Assembly (NCBI GenBank): GCA_905215555.1
Contig: CAJMQU010000010.1
Location: 1 to 64,000, forward strand
DNA from: an uncultured bacterium
GTDB lineage: Bacteria; Bacteroidota; Bacteroidia; Bacteroidales; Bacteroidaceae
Length of the DNA: 64,000 nucleotides
Direction of reading: 5' to 3'
Under the pieces are notes generated by a model. The model was not told the DNA's origin. It did not search any database and was given only the letters and a program-made list of their open reading frames with translations. A program made the position numbers and the translations under genes. Below are positions 63,317-64,000 of the stretch, one piece after another. Within the stretch, counting starts at the first letter, position 1. Each line of letters starts with the position of its first letter.

Positions 63317-64000
63317 ATGCAACCCGAAGAACCCAATAAATATGTAAAGGAACTGACGCAGGAGAAGTACAAGTACGGCTTCACCACCGACGTGCATACG
63401 GAAGTCATTGAGCGAGGGCTGAATGAAGACGTTGTACGGCTGATTTCTGCGAAGAAGAACGAGCCGGAATGGCTGTTGGAGTTCCGTCTGAAAGCATACC
63501 GTCACTGGCTGACGCTGGAAATGCCTACATGGGCACACCTCCGTATTCCTGAGATAGATTATCAGGCTATTTCATACTACGCCGACCCGTTGGCGAAGAA
63601 GAAAGATGCTCCGAAAAGCATGGATGAGGTAGACCCAGAGTTGATAAAGACTTTTAATAAACTGGGCATTCCGTTGGAAGAGCAGATGGCTCTGAGTGGC
63701 ATGGCGGTGGATGCCGTGATGGACTCCGTATCTGTGAAAACAACTTTCAAGGAGACGTTGATGGAGAAGGGGATTATCTTCTGTTCCATCAGTGAGGCGA
63801 TACGCGAGCATCCCGACCTGGTGCAGAAATATCTTGGTTCCGTAGTGGGATACCGTGATAATTTCTTTGCTGCGCTGAACTCAGCGGTATTCTCTGACGG
63901 TTCATTCGTATATATCCCGAAAGGGGTACGTTGCCCGATGGAGTTATCTACTTATTTCCGCATTAATGCCCGCAACACAGGACAGTTTGAACGGACGCTG
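63317..64000 (+). CDS. sufB: Fe-S cluster assembly protein SufB, 5' part
   Basis: The first 228 codons are present and the gene runs off the window. SufB is the scaffold of the SufBCD complex that builds iron-sulfur clusters. The translation begins MQPEEPNKYVKELTQEKYKY and contains FRLKAYRHWL, then LEEQMALSGMAVDAVMDSVS, GYRDNFFAALNSAVFSDGSF and VYIPKGVRCPMELSTYFRIN, all conserved in SufB. It probably heads a suf operon that continues downstream. Confidence 0.95.
   Translation, partial: MQPEEPNKYVKELTQEKYKYGFTTDVHTEVIERGLNEDVVRLISAKKNEPEWLLEFRLKAYRHWLTLEMPTWAHLRIPEIDYQAISYYADPLAKKKDAPKSMDEVDPELIKTFNKLGIPLEEQMALSGMAVDAVMDSVSVKTTFKETLMEKGIIFCSISEAIREHPDLVQKYLGSVVGYRDNFFAALNSAVFSDGSFVYIPKGVRCPMELSTYFRINARNTGQFERTL

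Noticed and set aside
1..64000. Prophage, conjugative element or insertion sequence
   Set aside because: No integrase, transposase, relaxase, capsid or tail gene was recognised, although two blocks look horizontally acquired by composition or content.

Overview
The window looks like a chromosomal segment of a gut Bacteroides. The evidence is: lipoproteins with Bacteroidetes-style lipoboxes, a complete Sus-type starch locus (SusC/SusD pair), BACON domains, fimbrillin-type and head-GIN (DUF2807-like) surface proteins, TPR/transmembrane regulators, and promoters of the Bacteroides form (TTTG, about 19-20 nt, then TAnnTTTG) instead of -35/-10 boxes. No rRNA, tRNA, CRISPR array, integrase, transposase or phage gene was recognised.

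Layout. 1-3.2 kb: 3' part of arginine decarboxylase (speA), argB, an ECF sigma factor and a membrane partner protein. 3.5-16.9 kb: a Sus-like starch utilisation locus on the + strand: SusR-like regulator, SusC, SusD, a surface lipoprotein with four CBM26-like starch-binding modules, two short GH13 alpha-amylase lipoproteins and a GH97 SusB-like alpha-glucosidase. 17.2-33.8 kb: an unusual block with a TPR-membrane-AraC regulator, a BMP-fold lipoprotein, a lipoprotein fusing a type 1 periplasmic-binding fold to a legumain-like (C13) cysteine protease, five consecutive MACPF (perforin-fold) lipoproteins, a small peptide gene and a fimbrillin-like protein. 33.9-42.1 kb: a minus-strand lipoprotein and a minus-strand head-GIN protein, a YgjP-type metallopeptidase with a probable TTG start, a four-gene envelope operon (CsgG-like, DUF6175-like, unknown, LPP20-like) and a small membrane protein. 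42.5-52.4 kb: a conspicuously AT-rich RiPP-like island: TPR regulator, DUF3244 protein, radical SAM/SPASM enzyme, small helical protein, MNT-type nucleotidyltransferase, nine-cysteine precursor peptide, kelch protein, C39-peptidase ABC exporter and HlyD-type adaptor. 52.5-56.9 kb: a frameshifted alpha/beta hydrolase, a CE1-type esterase and a GH3 glycosidase. 57.2-64 kb: rimP-nusA-infB core operon, cvpA and the 5' part of sufB.

The Sus proteins would bind starch at the surface, cut it there, import oligosaccharides through SusC/D and finish with the GH97 enzyme in the periplasm. In the MACPF block, five putative pore-forming lipoproteins are encoded directly behind a lipoprotein protease and two ligand-binding-fold lipoproteins. 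A surface attack or defence machine in which a ligand-sensing legumain-like protease acts on MACPF proteins is a reasonable but untested inference. The RiPP-like island contains all parts needed to modify, cleave and export a cysteine-rich peptide. These two blocks are the best candidates for undescribed biology. Intergenic spaces carry several families of inverted and direct repeats, described individually.
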